A stretch of DNA of 64,000 bases from contig JTDE01001030.1 of assembly GCA_014338405.1 (NCBI GenBank), positions 98,488 through 162,487 on the forward strand, read 5' to 3'. Below the pieces are notes generated by a model. It was not told where the DNA came from. It was given only the letters and a program-made list of their open reading frames with translations, and did not search any database. The position numbers and the translations under genes were made by a program. Each line of letters opens with the position of its first letter. Position 1 is the first letter of the stretch. This document shows, one piece after another, positions 1 to 12,900 of this stretch. The stretch comes from Paragonimus skrjabini miyazakii (Eukaryota > Platyhelminthes > Trematoda > Plagiorchiida > Troglotrematidae).

Positions 1-1720
1 GACATCTTCACCATGCTGAGGCTCAAAGAGGTGTGACCTACAATTAAGCGATAAATGTCAAAAATGTATAACTTTGAGAACAGTTTTGTGATCGAGAATG
101 TTTTCCATCCATCTGAGACTCATATACAAAATATTAGACTGTGCGGTCGAAATTCATCTGGTAGATATTCCTGATAGGAGACAACAATCATAAAACCGTT
201 CATGTGGTTCCGGCGAATTTCGACTAATAAACATATGCTCCTTATGATTGAAACAGGTGCCTGTAAATAAGGCGAAGACCACCTGTCAGGTTGTATTAAT
301 TGAAATGGTATCTGTTTGTCCCATAGGCCAGTATGTGAAATGACTACTGTTGTTACACATCCACACGAAGGTTTATCCGTCTTGATGGTGGTGGTGCATT
401 TGTTAGTTAGGCTCGTGTTCGCATACGATGTAAATGGATCACCTTTGTCCCACTACGAATCAGGCTGCCAATACCTGACGTTGGCGATGTTTCAGTTGAC
501 TGTTCTCCACCCTCCTTTGAGGTCAAGTTGTTCGCGTTCGTCGTATCGGACTAGGACACAAGTAAACACACTAGCGATTGACCTCCAGCTGTCCTGTCGT
601 GTAACCCAATCTGAAACACTTCGTCATTCGATTTCCACTTCACATTTGTTTGTCCTGCTCTATGGATCCGTATGATTAAATGTCATATTAGAGTGTACCG
701 ACCTTCTGAACTGTTATGGAAAATATGGTGTGATCGCCGTGAAGGTAAACAAAATAGTGTGCAGTTGTTGTCATTGTTAGCCATTGTTGAGCCTTCAGTG
801 TATTGCAGGAACTGCCTGTGTGTGGAACCAAGTAAGTAAGATGGAGCTCGGAGTAGAGAATATTTGGTTTTCTGTCATGCGTCAGATAGCTCCGAGGATC
901 ACGTTGTTGATGTGGGTAAATAACGATTAGAGAACATTCTCATGTTTACATGTTTTATTGAATGTATCTAGAATTGAATTACAGGCTGTCCTACTTGGCT
1001 TTTTACTGGCATATGTACGGCTACCAAACTATAAGAGTACATTATTTATGAAATTTTCTCAACATATAATGTAGATTGATGGATTTTTGTACACTGCTGT
1101 TCAAAGTCGTGACTCATCAGAATACCGAAAATATGTCGTATCAGAATGACACTTCGTGTATACTGGATGTGTACACTCTCCATAGGTTTTTTTACATTGT
1201 CTTTGGTCTTGCAACTGCACGTATTAGAGAGTCCACTTGATATATTATGCTTGAGCAATAGTTAAGATGATGTAAATTGGTGAAAAAATCTCCTCACGTT
1301 GAATACCGTGGCACGACGCTAATTAGGCTGATATTTTCGTAATTCTGTTCATGCCGCTTGACAGTGGTTGAGAGAGGAAGTTCCAGACATTTAAACAAAT
1401 GTGTTAGAGTACATGACTAATCGATGTTTTTCTCATCACTCCAGCTACTGATGTGGACGTCCTAGTGTTGTGACCGCAAAAGACGTTTGGCCTGAGAATC
1501 AATTTATTGCACAAGCTCCCGTCTAGGTCATGTCAAAAATCAAACCACAAACGTGCACACTCATTTGCAAGTTAGACATGCATTCACATACATCATTGTC
1601 ATTCGCCTTGGTGGAACCTCTGCCGTAGCGCGTACACACTATTCCGATAGTCTCTTCTTGTCCGTCGTCTTCCTGGCGTTTTATTCCTGAATATCGCTTG
1701 TGGGTAATATACTACTTTTG

Positions 1721-1734
1721 AGTAGTATACTACT
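1721..1734. repeat. 14-base perfect palindrome
   Basis: AGTAGTATACTACT equals its own reverse complement. Just upstream ATACTACT pairs with AGTAGTAT across four bases, so two overlapping hairpins are possible. The function is unknown, and it may be chance in AT-rich DNA. Confidence 0.5.
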
Positions 1735-2079
1735 CACTACGAAACTGCCTTTCATACAACACTAGCACTCTACATGAACCAGGTAGGATCCCAGTCATCC
1801 GAAAAGCATCTAGCGGACTCCAGAATGCTTCATAAGTTAAATCGACCCGAAGCCAAGAACTATGCAACGGACATTCCTGGCTGACTTATCTTAAGAGGAG
1901 GATACTCGTTCATGGTTGAGGTCATGAATAAAACTAATGCTGTGTTTGATAGACTCATTAATGGGTACGTTGTGGTGTTTGGAGCTGAGTAAAAAGTATT
2001 CTGGAAGAATCGGATGTAAAAAGGTTTTTCTGACGTTACCTCGGAGAAAATAAACCATATTTCACTCAGCTATCAGTGT

Positions 2080-2480
2080 TCCATTTCGGGTTTGCATTGT
2101 TGTGATTGGTTTGATGGCTTTAGATTCTTGGATGGAGATGGAAATTCGGCAGTCTGTTTTGGTGTACTATGGAGTTTTGCTGCCATTCATTGTGTCAAGA
2201 TTGTATTGACCTGCGTCCTTTCAGCAAGATAGTGTAACGGTGCCCACGTCACATACAATGAAAACGTGATTGTTTTTCGTTGAATACAAGGCGTGAAGTG
2301 GCCTGCATGTATTCTTGATCTAAAACCAACTGAGATCCTCCGGTTGGACTGTTAAAGAATGGTGTAGACCAGTTTTAGAGCTATACGAACGGTACAATCC
2401 ATTGAACACTTGTCAGCAGCATGTGCTGGTGATGCTTCGAAATGTTGAAATTAATTGGAATGAATTCTTTTCGATAAAAC
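2080..2480 (+). pseudogene. Decayed Tc1-like transposase fragment
   Basis: Two motifs of Tc1/mariner (IS630-type) DDE transposases appear in order. FQQDSVTVPTSHTMKT starts at 2219 (family: FQQDNAP.Hts...). About 25 codons later, one base out of frame, comes KWPACILDLKPTEI (family: WPa.SPDLNPiE). Stops and a frameshift interrupt the frame, so this is a dead copy. The family Asn-Pro of DLNP has become Lys-Pro. I see no terminal inverted repeats, so the element borders are not set; the 5' limit is approximate. Confidence 0.7.
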
Positions 2481-3686
2481 AACACCATGAGTACTCTCAC
2501 TGATTATTTCGTTATCCTGGCTCTGACTGAAGTATGTGCAGTAAACTCATGGTCGAATAGTTTTGTGTATTCTGGTGTGCAATGATTTCATGTGATGTGC
2601 TGCATGATCCTTCACTCTAGACCTTACCTTAGATAAGTTAAATTACCATAACGTGTCTTTATATTTTGCTGCTGGGAGTAGGCATTCCATCCCTGGCAGA
2701 TCATCAGTTTTATCAGACATCTTTCGAAGCCAATGCCCTGTGTGACTTACTTTTTATTCGACTTTTGTTGTGATACGTACAAGAATGTGTGTTCTGAGAT
2801 CTGTTGCTGTGTAATGACTCAGAGTATCAGTAAATGGCGTCATGGGTGCTAAGGTTTTGTTCAAATGGCTCGCGGAAATGCGCGTTTATCAAGCTGGGTA
2901 GCTAGATTTGCGCGTACGGCGCTAGCTGAGCGTACGTTGTGTGGCCCTCAAGTCGCTGTTTTTAAGGTGTCATTACGGCATCATTATGACGGGTTTTTCG
3001 ATCATCACGGGTTCAAGTTATTAATGTTCGAACAAATCTGATCCTTCGCGTGTTGTCGGTATTAAGATTATGGTGAAAACGCAGTGTGTTCCAAATAATC
3101 TAGGACGTTAACTCTGGGCACTGCCATTGAAATAACTGTTCGGTTGTTGTTGTTGATCAACGCATTGTCTTTCAGTTACTATATATTTTGTATGTCTCTG
3201 ATAAGACACACAGTAATGGATAAAACAACCGTGCGAACTGTAGATAACTGGAATATGTACATATATATTCTATTTATCTACCATCCACAAGGTTGTTTTG
3301 TTCATTACTGTGTGCCATACCATAGACATGCAGAATGTTCACTTTGTTCCGCGGTGATGGGATGTCATCCGATGTCTTCAGCAAAGCGCTTTACAACACT
3401 AGCTCACCAAATGCCCTACTCGTAGCGATGTTTATTGTTTATGGCTTCCTGAGACGCTTGCCACGTTGGACAACCAAACGGGCCCCCCGAAAACCTTCAA
3501 CTTTGGATCGCATCACTCCAATGCAAGCATCGTTTTCTCATCTGATCACTCGGCCGCGATGTGGCGCACCTGACTAACGTTTCTGTAACCGTGTGTGTAT
3601 GTAATATGTCACTTTTGGCCGTGTCGCCCATCTTCCTTGTTCCTCTTTTCTTCCATTCTGTAATCCATCTCCCGCGTGGTGCTCAG

Positions 3687-3919
3687 GCGAGTTCGCCAAT
3701 GTTTCACTTTCTTACACCGCGTTTGAATGCGATCTATCCGGAGCGTGGGCCTCTGGCTGGCGGGACATATCTGCGGCTGACTGGGTTCAACCTAAATATC
3801 GGTGCTCGACGTTCTGTCTCTCTGGTTCATATAGTGGTGCGTTCGAGTGACGATGAGCCGGTGAAGTCGGCGAAGACAGACGCGGAACACAACGTCTCAA
3901 TTCCGTGTGATATAGACAG
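3687..3919 (+). CDS. Plexin exon: IPT/TIG domain start
   Basis: The frame reads through an IPT/TIG opening: a proline-rich strand, then GPLAGGTYLRLTGFNL, the typical 'GP.sGGT.l.i.G.nL' signature of plexin IPT domains. It ends in a strand with IPCDID, where IPT domains carry a conserved cysteine. The acceptor is a CAG after a pyrimidine-rich stretch and the donor is AG|GTATGT. The end is phase 2 and joins the next exon to form a serine codon. The exact 5' end is less certain than the 3' end. Confidence 0.88.
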
Positions 3920-6900
3920 GTATGTATGAAATCGTATGTGTTCTGTTCACGCATTTTTTTTATAAGGCGTAGAAACGGATGAAATGAAACGAATCGGAAC
4001 CACCGAAACCAGTTGGGAAGTTTATTCATCACTGTACTATGTACTTTTGTTGTTCTGATAACCAAACCGTATTTTACTTATTCCACTCTTTATTCAGCGT
4101 GTGTATACAGTTCATAATCTTCCAAAGGCTAACATCTTTTTGGAGAGATGAGCCACGTAGAAAACTAAGGCCTACTCGCATCCTCAAAAGATTACATTTG
4201 TATTAATCTTCTCAGATAAATTCCCGATTAAGCGTTTTGTTCCAAACACCCTATTGTAGATACTTATTATGTTACATCGAACGTGTTCACGTTGAAACTC
4301 GTTTTAGAATTCATAGTCTGCTTGGTTTCATTCAACTACTTAACCACAGGCAAGCACTGTGACTGCCGTATAACGCTTACTAGCTCCAATACCTTTGTGT
4401 GAGTCCATCTCAAACGTTTCCGGTAATTATGTTTACACAGTAATGTCTCAAAAATGCTTACCGTCCTGACCATCTGGTAATTTACCTTTGCCTTAGCTAT
4501 TAACACACAGATTGCTTGTTGTTCTCGAGGTAGCAGCTGCTTCTCATCGAATTGTTAATCATTTTCCAAGTTGTTCATTATATGCGCGTTGATTCCAGGA
4601 CGCTGGTCAGATAATTGATGACACAACCATGAATAAATGTAAATAATCCGTTATAATTTAGCCAATGTACATCGCGTTCGTAACCTAAGCTTGGGCTCTC
4701 ATAGCTCAACGTCTGCAGTTAGAGGTATTGATAGGGACGACCGTTTATCAGGTTCAAGTTCATAAATTTGACAGTTGTTCGACATAGTTGTCTGTGAATT
4801 GTGGATACCACAAGAATGCCACCATATCCTCACTTACACCTCGGTTGTTTGTGAGATACTTGAGCTTAGCTGTCAGTCTGTGTTGTGGATCAAACTCTGT
4901 CGTTCCCTCAATTTTATCTCCAAGTTAGTGCTCATCATTTTTTCGTGGTTGAGCATAATTGTCAACCATTGTCTGTGGTGGGGATAACAACGACGTTGGG
5001 GATAAAGATGTTGATTATGGGAAGCTATCGTGATGGTTATGATGACCTATTTGTGAGGAAGATGCTAGCAACCTTTCAGTATTCAACCATCGTCGTCTCC
5101 GCCGGTTAGTCCACACCAATTGAGCTATTCGTCTGCGCGATTAATTAGTCAGATTATGAAAATGCACAGGGCATTCCCATGCTAACTGAGTGTTTGCCGT
5201 GTCAGACATTATTCATTCAAGTTATCATCGGTCGGATAATAGCACGAACTAAGGAGATCCTGACAACTGATGAGTAGTAGGGTACTGAGTTGAGTAAAGT
5301 CAGTAGGTGCCGCTCGCCGAATTGTGGACGGTTTGATTATCGAAGTTATTGGTTGTAAACGTCATCAGAAATGGCGTTGTACCGTAGTCACCTGCGTGCC
5401 AAAACTTCACTAGCTCATCTGTCCGATCTGGTTTCGTCCATTTTATGTTTACTTCCCGTCTTGACAACACTTTCCTCTGGAATATTCCTCGTCACCGTGA
5501 CAATTAACGGAGACTCAATCCAAATTGACATTTTGCTAGACTCTTAGCTTTTTTAATGAATTAATTAATTACACTGGCATTCCTGTCGTCTTTCACTGTT
5601 GTCTGCCCACTTTGTACTTCCCGCCTACTTGACCTTAATCTCCACGAGCATCTTTTGAATCATTTTGACCATTCGACCTATGGAAGTACAGAATTGCAGA
5701 TGCATATACTTTCGAAGCCGGGTAACCCAATTGAACGAGTGGCTTGACAAACAACTGGTATTAATCAGGGGTCACGTAAACGTTGTTTACCGATATGCTG
5801 TTAGCAACCACTACTTGCTCTATTCTTTCAGGGTCAGGATAAAGTATGTGCGTGGTTAATGCACTCGGTGTGTAATGCATGCGTCCGATTGATGCGGGCT
5901 GACTACCAGAAACCACTCCGTTCATTATTTTTTGTTCAAGATAGTATTCTAGTTAGGTATTATTTCCAGTCAATATTATTTTGCTGCTGGGGATTTTAAT
6001 ATTGATGATGCTCACAGGTTTGTACTCCATGGTTTGATTGAATTACCTGACCATTTCTGTCTATGGCCTATTCCATCAATTTTCTCGCAATCCTTCTAAC
6101 GATTTAAGTCCCACACTTGGAACTTCTACACTCGTCACAGTTACTTGCCACTGCTTTCTTCCTGTTCTCATCATTCATTTCGTTCCGTTGATACTATGAA
6201 TAGAGAGTCGATTGGTCCGGGCGGATGCCTATCGTGCTGCCTATGATCATCGTTTCCAGCGTATTCGCCGCATGACGATCATTCCTTATTTGCTTCCGGT
6301 GTTTTTAGTGAGACGGAACACTTGATCGTGTGTCGTACACGGCCATTGCCCTCTGACTGGGCACATCTCATGAGCCCCGCCAATAAACGGATTGATAAAC
6401 GTGATTTAAACGTGGGTCGTGGATTAACGTCCGTGAATAGCAAAGTGGCAGAACGACCTGCAGCCTCTTCGGTCGATCACCTGTCCATGTCCGTGGTACT
6501 ATGGAACGATATGACACCGACGAAACCTTCCGTCCCATACACCTTCTTTTACTCGCCAAATCCTAGCGTTTTGGCAGTTGAACGACAGAACGTACTAGCA
6601 GGGTAAGCTTTCCCGTTCTGTTCATAAGAACAAGTCACGAGTGATATCGGGTATTCTCATGTGAATTTGCTATCTTTCGAATATTCCAATGACCATGCAC
6701 GCAACGCCTCTTTCATCATACTAATTTTATCATCTATTTGCGCACTTTTTCCTGACCACATCTTTGATAATCCCGATTTCGCTCACCAATTTTAATCAGT
6801 CTACCTGACATAAAATTGGATATGTTCAAGTGGAGGTTACTTCTGTAGAGACTGAAGGGGGTGAGGTTGTTTGGTTCCTTAACAATTGTGTTTTCGAGAT

Positions 6901-9900
6901 ACTGTCTAGAGAGCAATATAAACAGTGCAGATTACCTCTGTTTGCCTGCCCTTCCTGGTTGTTGCGTCAAAAGTGACGGTTTTCATTAATTTCTTATGGT
7001 CCCCTTCGTCGCTTGCGATGGTGTAAGCTTCACATTTGATAGGTTGACCTCCGATTGTCTACGGTCGGACGCAAACAAGAATTGCGCAGGTTGCTTTCTT
7101 GTTTCTTTCACCCAACTCTGTACGACTGGGTTTAAGTCGTTTTAGAACCGCCCCTAAGAAAGTGAACATAACTGGAAAAATACTACTGCACGGGGCTTTC
7201 TGGTGCATTTGCCTTTTTCCAGTAGAAAAAAGACCCATTTCATCCCGTCTGTCCATTCACCGTAAATTAGTATTAAGTTACTCAAACCGTAATTTGCACC
7301 TATGTTTGGCTAACTGTGTTGGGGGGCTCGTTTTTAGTTCGTATTTCGTTCACTGAACAAAGAGTGTTTCTTTTAGGGCTACTTACAGAAGTGGTTAAGT
7401 TCACTCCTTCTCATTTTATTCATTCAGACATTATCCTCATTAATCCCAACACGGATGAATTCAGGCAGTGGACGCATACACTTCTGAATTATCACCCAAC
7501 CATTGTTTCTCCTCCGTTGTCGACGTTTTTGATTAGACGATCGTGTTACATGATCGTTTGCTCATTGTGCTCAACTGTTTTTATGGCATACTGTTACTCA
7601 CACCGGACTTACAAATGTCACATTCTGTCAGGACTGTAGTCTTTGGATAGGTTGTTTTGCTTATCATGATTCTCAGCTCCTACCACTTTGATGTATAATT
7701 TGCTTGTGTCTCCTCTCGAGGCGATCGGACAACCTGATCATTACTCACAAGCGAAAGTGGTTGAGCGCTCACATATGATAATTCGGTCGTGTCTAGTGTG
7801 AGGTCAATGGAGCAATGGTCAACATGGTTGCCCCATGAAAGCGTGGCCGGAGTTCTAGTCCCGGCAGTGGCAAGGATATGCATTACTGATGAGCTCTAAT
7901 GAGAGCGAAACTCGAGTCTAGTGTTTCTCTTCGAAAGGGGCTAACTGGAAAGTCTATGGGAATGCGACAGCTGCGATCAATTGTGGGTGATGTTCAATCT
8001 ATAAGAAAATGACACGTTTATTTTCGTACTTTTGAATCAAAGCTTGGACAGTCTGCTTTCGGTTTCAGTAGCCTGTATGGAATATATCCTATCCGGCGAA
8101 AATAACAGTTTCATCGTATGGTACTTTATTCATAACCCATCCCACCTCACAACGTAATCGGCCTATCAGAGCTGAGGAATCTTGCCTGGTTTCACACTCC
8201 ACGCTTTCTTTCAGACAGCGTTCATTGTGTCTACGTGGGTTCCTTTATTCACAATTCTGGCTCTGGTTCACCAAGTCTGTTTGCTGATCCATGGTGTTTG
8301 TGCACGTGTTCATAGTTCGCGCACACGCACACCTTGTCAGTAAATATGAGGCATGAATCATTCTGCTCCGTTTGTGGATTGCGTGCTCTGAGTTCATATG
8401 TTGTGGCTCGCGGGCAACTAAAACGTTTGAACCCAGCGCGTGCATACGGTGCCTTTGTTCGTCTCTGTCTGCCTATTTTCTCATCGGTGTGCTGCTGCTG
8501 AGGTAGAATCTGGTAACCTTAAGGGCCACGAGTCTTCTCTCGGTTTATTGTCGCTTACCCCATGGTTACGGTTGGCAGTGTGCAAGTGGCATATAGTTTG
8601 GCCGCTTGTTGTATGCAACCACAATCAGAACTCTACAAAAAGTATATACCGTTATGTGCCACTGCTTAATTCTAGCCATTGAAATTAAGTTCATAGATTC
8701 GCCAGCACCCTTGTAGTTGAACATGCAGCCAGCGGTGGCGTAATCCTAACGTTGAAACTACTATCGTTTCGAATCTGTTTAATCGTAGTGCTGCATTTTT
8801 CAACCCATCTTTTGTTCTCATGATCAGTTTACATTCTTTCTCACTTGCTCGTGATTTGAGGGGCTTATCGTCGGTATGAAGTTTGTGAGAGTTGGTTACT
8901 TAACGATTAGCTTTGGTGCATTCCAGAATGAACTGTTTGGGAAATCCTGCTGGGGCAGTCGATCATTTGGTGAATTCCATATTTGACAGTGGAATAGGTG
9001 GCTTACATGGTCCAAATGTGAAAGTTCAGAGCACTTAGCATAGATTCGTAGCTCAGCTGGTAAAGCACTTAACATGTTTGGATATGGTGTTTCTGTCAGT
9101 GGTTCCAATCCGGCCGAAGTCCTGATTTCCTACAATTGGGTATCCTCTACATTGCCAGCTTATTTGGGAAGAATAGGATCGAACGCCAATGTAACGAAAA
9201 CAATCGTGCCTTCCGTTCTGCCTGGTAATCAACGCAGGGTCATCACATATTTACTGCGCTAACATAGCCTTGTTATATACACAGTAGGGGAGCATGTAAT
9301 CAAATGCCAGTGGCCTCATCGATTGCTGACAAACGATCTTCGACCTGTTCCGGTTTCGCACCGTAGATACGTTGAATCGAATGGAATGAATTTTCGTGAT
9401 TGGGAACAGTCATCCTCCGATAATAATTCCCCTCATCAAGAAAGGTATCAGGAGCTGTTGCGAAAACCATAACGGAATTTGTTTCACCCCAGTCATTTCT
9501 AGGGTTCTGGCATCTATCATAATTCTTCAACTCAATGCAGTTCCAGAGGTAAATATTAGAGAAGAAAATGCAGGGTTTCGCATTGGGTGGGGTTGTATTG
9601 ATCACATTATTACCCTTCGTCAAATTCTCGAGCACCGTCACGTATGTCGTCAGCCAACCTTTGCCGTATTTCTCGACTATAAAGGTGTGTTCGATTCGGT
9701 AGATCGATGTACACTGTTGCGTTCGCTTAAACGAAAGGATGTACCGGCCAAGTGGGTGAATATAATGTCGGTGCTTTATTTCCATACTTCAGCTCAAGTT
9801 AAAGTTTACGGTGAACAATTTCAACATCAGGAGCGGCGTATGTCAAGACTGTCCAATTCCACCATTTTTGTTTAATTTTAAGATAGACGAAATAACGGAA

Positions 9901-12900
9901 AATTGTCGCCGACACTCGCAAGATGCCGGCTTGGACTTTCTACCTGGTGGAAGACTGACCTTGATGGTGGTGACGACTTGGTGTTACTGTTTGACAACTT
10001 TCAAGCAGCACAAACAATAGTATGGGCTAGTCCGCGCCTCGCAGCCTCAAAGTGCAAGGTGATTCTGCAAGATTGTTGTGATTACTTAGATTTGATGTTA
10101 GATAATGAAGTCATAGAGGTTGTTGACTGGTTTACGTACTTTGGAAGCTGTATCAACGGCGCCGGCGGAGGTGCATGGAATGAATTAGAAGCACGTGTCT
10201 CTTAGCCTAGGATGGTATTCGCCAATCTAGGATACATCTGCCAACAGAGCAACATCCCTCTAAAGTGTAAGGGGTCGTGTATGTAAGGCGACAATGCGGG
10301 CTGCATTATTCTGTTGCTGCGAAACTTGGCCGTTCAAGGTAGAAGATGTGAGATTTGGTCANNNNNNNNNNNNNNNNNNNNNNNNNNNNNNNNNNNNNNN
10401 NNNNNNNNNNNNNNNNNNNNNNNNNNNNNNNNNNNNNNNNNNNNNNNNNNNNNNNNNNNNNNNNNNNNNNNNNNNNNNNNNNNNNNNNNNNNNNNNNNNN
10501 NNNNNNNNNNNNNNNNNNNNNNNNNNNNNNNNNNNNNNNNNNNNNNNNNNNNNNNNNNNNNNNNNNNNNNNNNNNNNNNNNNNNNNNNNNNNNNNNNNNN
10601 NNNNNNNNNNNNNNNNNNNNNNNNNNNNNNNNNNNNNNNNNNNNNNNNNNNNNNNNNNNNNNNNNNNNNNNNNNNNNNNNNTGATTCTGTGCATTGAAAA
10701 CCGTGAGGAAGCTGATTTGTTGATGACGTCTTACTTTCACTCATAGCTCGATTGTTTATTTGCGAGATATATGGACTTTGATGTTGAATGTTTGAATATA
10801 GATGTAGTTATTTTTTTACTGGTTAGGTCCCTTCACGTCGCTTTTCTATTCCTTCTCTTCCTATATTGGGTTTGTTTCTTCTTCTCCGTGGTTGTGTGAC
10901 ATCAATGTGAAACGCTGACATATTAATGCCATTGATGATCATAATGCTTATCTGTTCGACGGTTGAAGATAGCGGGACCGTTATGAGGCCTCTGACTTGC
11001 CGTACTGAATGATGCCCTTAAATATGTCCAGATAATTTGTTTATCACGTAGCCTACTTTGGTTGTTCCATAGAAACAAACCGGTATACGTAGTAAGAGGT
11101 AACAATCTGTCCTTCATCTGGGACACATTGTTGGTATAGAATCAAGCAGGATATGTTACTTTGTTAGCAGATACCCCACTAATTCTCGTAAACTTCAGAA
11201 GCTTTATCCCGATAAGAAATAAGAACCTGTGGACAGTATGTGGTTTATCTATTGTTGTGCTTCTGAATTGTCAGAACGCTCATTCCCCTATAGCCCTCCT
11301 TTCATTCTTGGGCTGATCAGAATACGTTATATATCCGCTGTGTCCACGTTCATTTCATTTCTGTACGGTCGCACTGATACCTCTAAGGTAATTTGGTTGA
11401 TCTGACACTTGACAAACCTTTCGAGATATTGCGTTGTTTTTTGTAGCATTTTTCCTGGTGTGTTTCGTAGAATAAGGGAACACGCCCTCAGTGGCTGCCA
11501 TAACTACCTCTGCTCTTCTTTGCTCCGTAGCCCATGGATTTCTCAATGAACAACTGATATTTAGTTTCCTAAATCTGCGAGTATATCGTCCAGCTGATAC
11601 AGTAGACCTGGACCTCGCCGGTACTAATGAATTGTTTGACCTGTCTAACCCCGGACGTGTTGGTCCAGATTGAAATGTGACAAGCGCTTATCGATAACGC
11701 AGCGCGTGTGCTCCTCAAGTTGATATCATGACGTTCCTCATTTTTTTACACGTGTGTGGCGTTGCATCGTATCTGCAAGATCTTGTCTTTTGATGACTCC
11801 GGAAAACATTGAGCCTGTACAGAATGTTAGTTGTTGCAAACTAGCTTTTACTACCTAGTCACTGAAAGTGTTGATCGTTTTCCATCAGTGACAACTCTTC
11901 GGCCGATTCCTCTTTCATGTTCTACATCCACTTTGTTGAGATGACATGATATTCATCGACTTAGTTTAGTCCATGGAGGTTCAAAGCTTCCGGTAGCGTC
12001 ATGTCTTGATTTAACCGCTGAAACCTTACCAGTGTGTCCATTTAACCTTCCGCTTCACACATAGTCGCCCGTTGCACCAGTGACTCAACGATTGTTCGTC
12101 CGTACACCCTGTTGACCTCAAAGCGCGCAACCTCCTACCCAAATGAAGTCGTTGGCGTCGGTGTACTGGGCAGTGAACAGTGTGGATGTAGTTATATCTA
12201 CTATCAAACTGTATCTTTCCCCATTTTTTCCCAACTATCACAGTGGAGGTACGTCCATCCGAGTTCAGGGTGAATTCCTTTTCGTCATCGAGTCCCCGCG
12301 TTTGGTGCTGTACTTCAACTGGACTGAGTTCAGTACGGTGAGCATTTGTTTACGTCTCTGTTCCTCGGTTTTAGAACGTTTCCGTCGTGTATAGGTATTT
12401 TCTATGTTCATTGAATTAACGTCCAACGGTAATTATTACCTATAGAACGGTAGATTTAACCGAAAACTGCTGTGTTACAGGTTTCTGGAAGGGTTTCAGA
12501 GTATTTATTTAAAGGAGACGCTAAACCTGACAGTATTGCCCGTATTTCCATGGTTTGATTGCCAGATTGTGAATGTCACATCAGGTTGAACTAGCAGTTT
12601 TTCAATAATTTCTTTTACACGTGTTCGTCGCGTAGGCACTTCAGTGTTTGAGTAGTGTTTTTCTTCAAGAGTGCATCCACAAACGAACGGGCAGCGGAAG
12701 CTGCACTGGATGATGAATATAGTTTTCGTCATCTGCCACCCGATAGTCCGTTTTCTTAATCCGATGGAGGAAACTTTCACAAACGTGATAAAGTCGCATA
12801 TTAGATTAAACAACTTTGTTCGTAATCTTTTGCAAGAAGACACGGACAGGCAGCTCAAACTCGGTCTGTTGCAAGGTCGGTGTGTTCGAGTTGTTGGCAG

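Larger units (their letters stand above)
1..3686. other. Upstream plexin intron or flank
   Basis: Apart from the Tc1-like relic and the palindrome listed separately, I see no exon. I looked for a PSI domain or earlier IPT strands before 3,687 and found none convincing. A cysteine-rich frame near 3,320-3,400 does not fit the PSI pattern. Confidence 0.6.
6603..12243 (+). other. Plexin intron with SINEs and a LINE
   Basis: The intron holds SINE A (7.7 kb), SINE B (9.0 kb) and LINE L1 with the N gap (9.4-10.9 kb). I see nothing in 6.6-7.68, 8.0-8.9 and 10.9-12.24 kb. Confidence 0.75.

Noticed and set aside
3320..3577. Cysteine-containing frames that might be a PSI domain
   Set aside because: Cysteine spacing does not fit PSI and there is no convincing splice pair.
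9040..9120. A tRNA gene
   Set aside because: Boxes A and B are present but there is no proper anticodon arm; the same core recurs as SINE B.
9300..9785. 161-codon minus-strand ORF
   Set aside because: It is the antisense of the LINE L1 RT core, whose family motifs read on the + strand.
10294..10746. Frames across the N run on both strands
   Set aside because: Artefacts of unknown bases.
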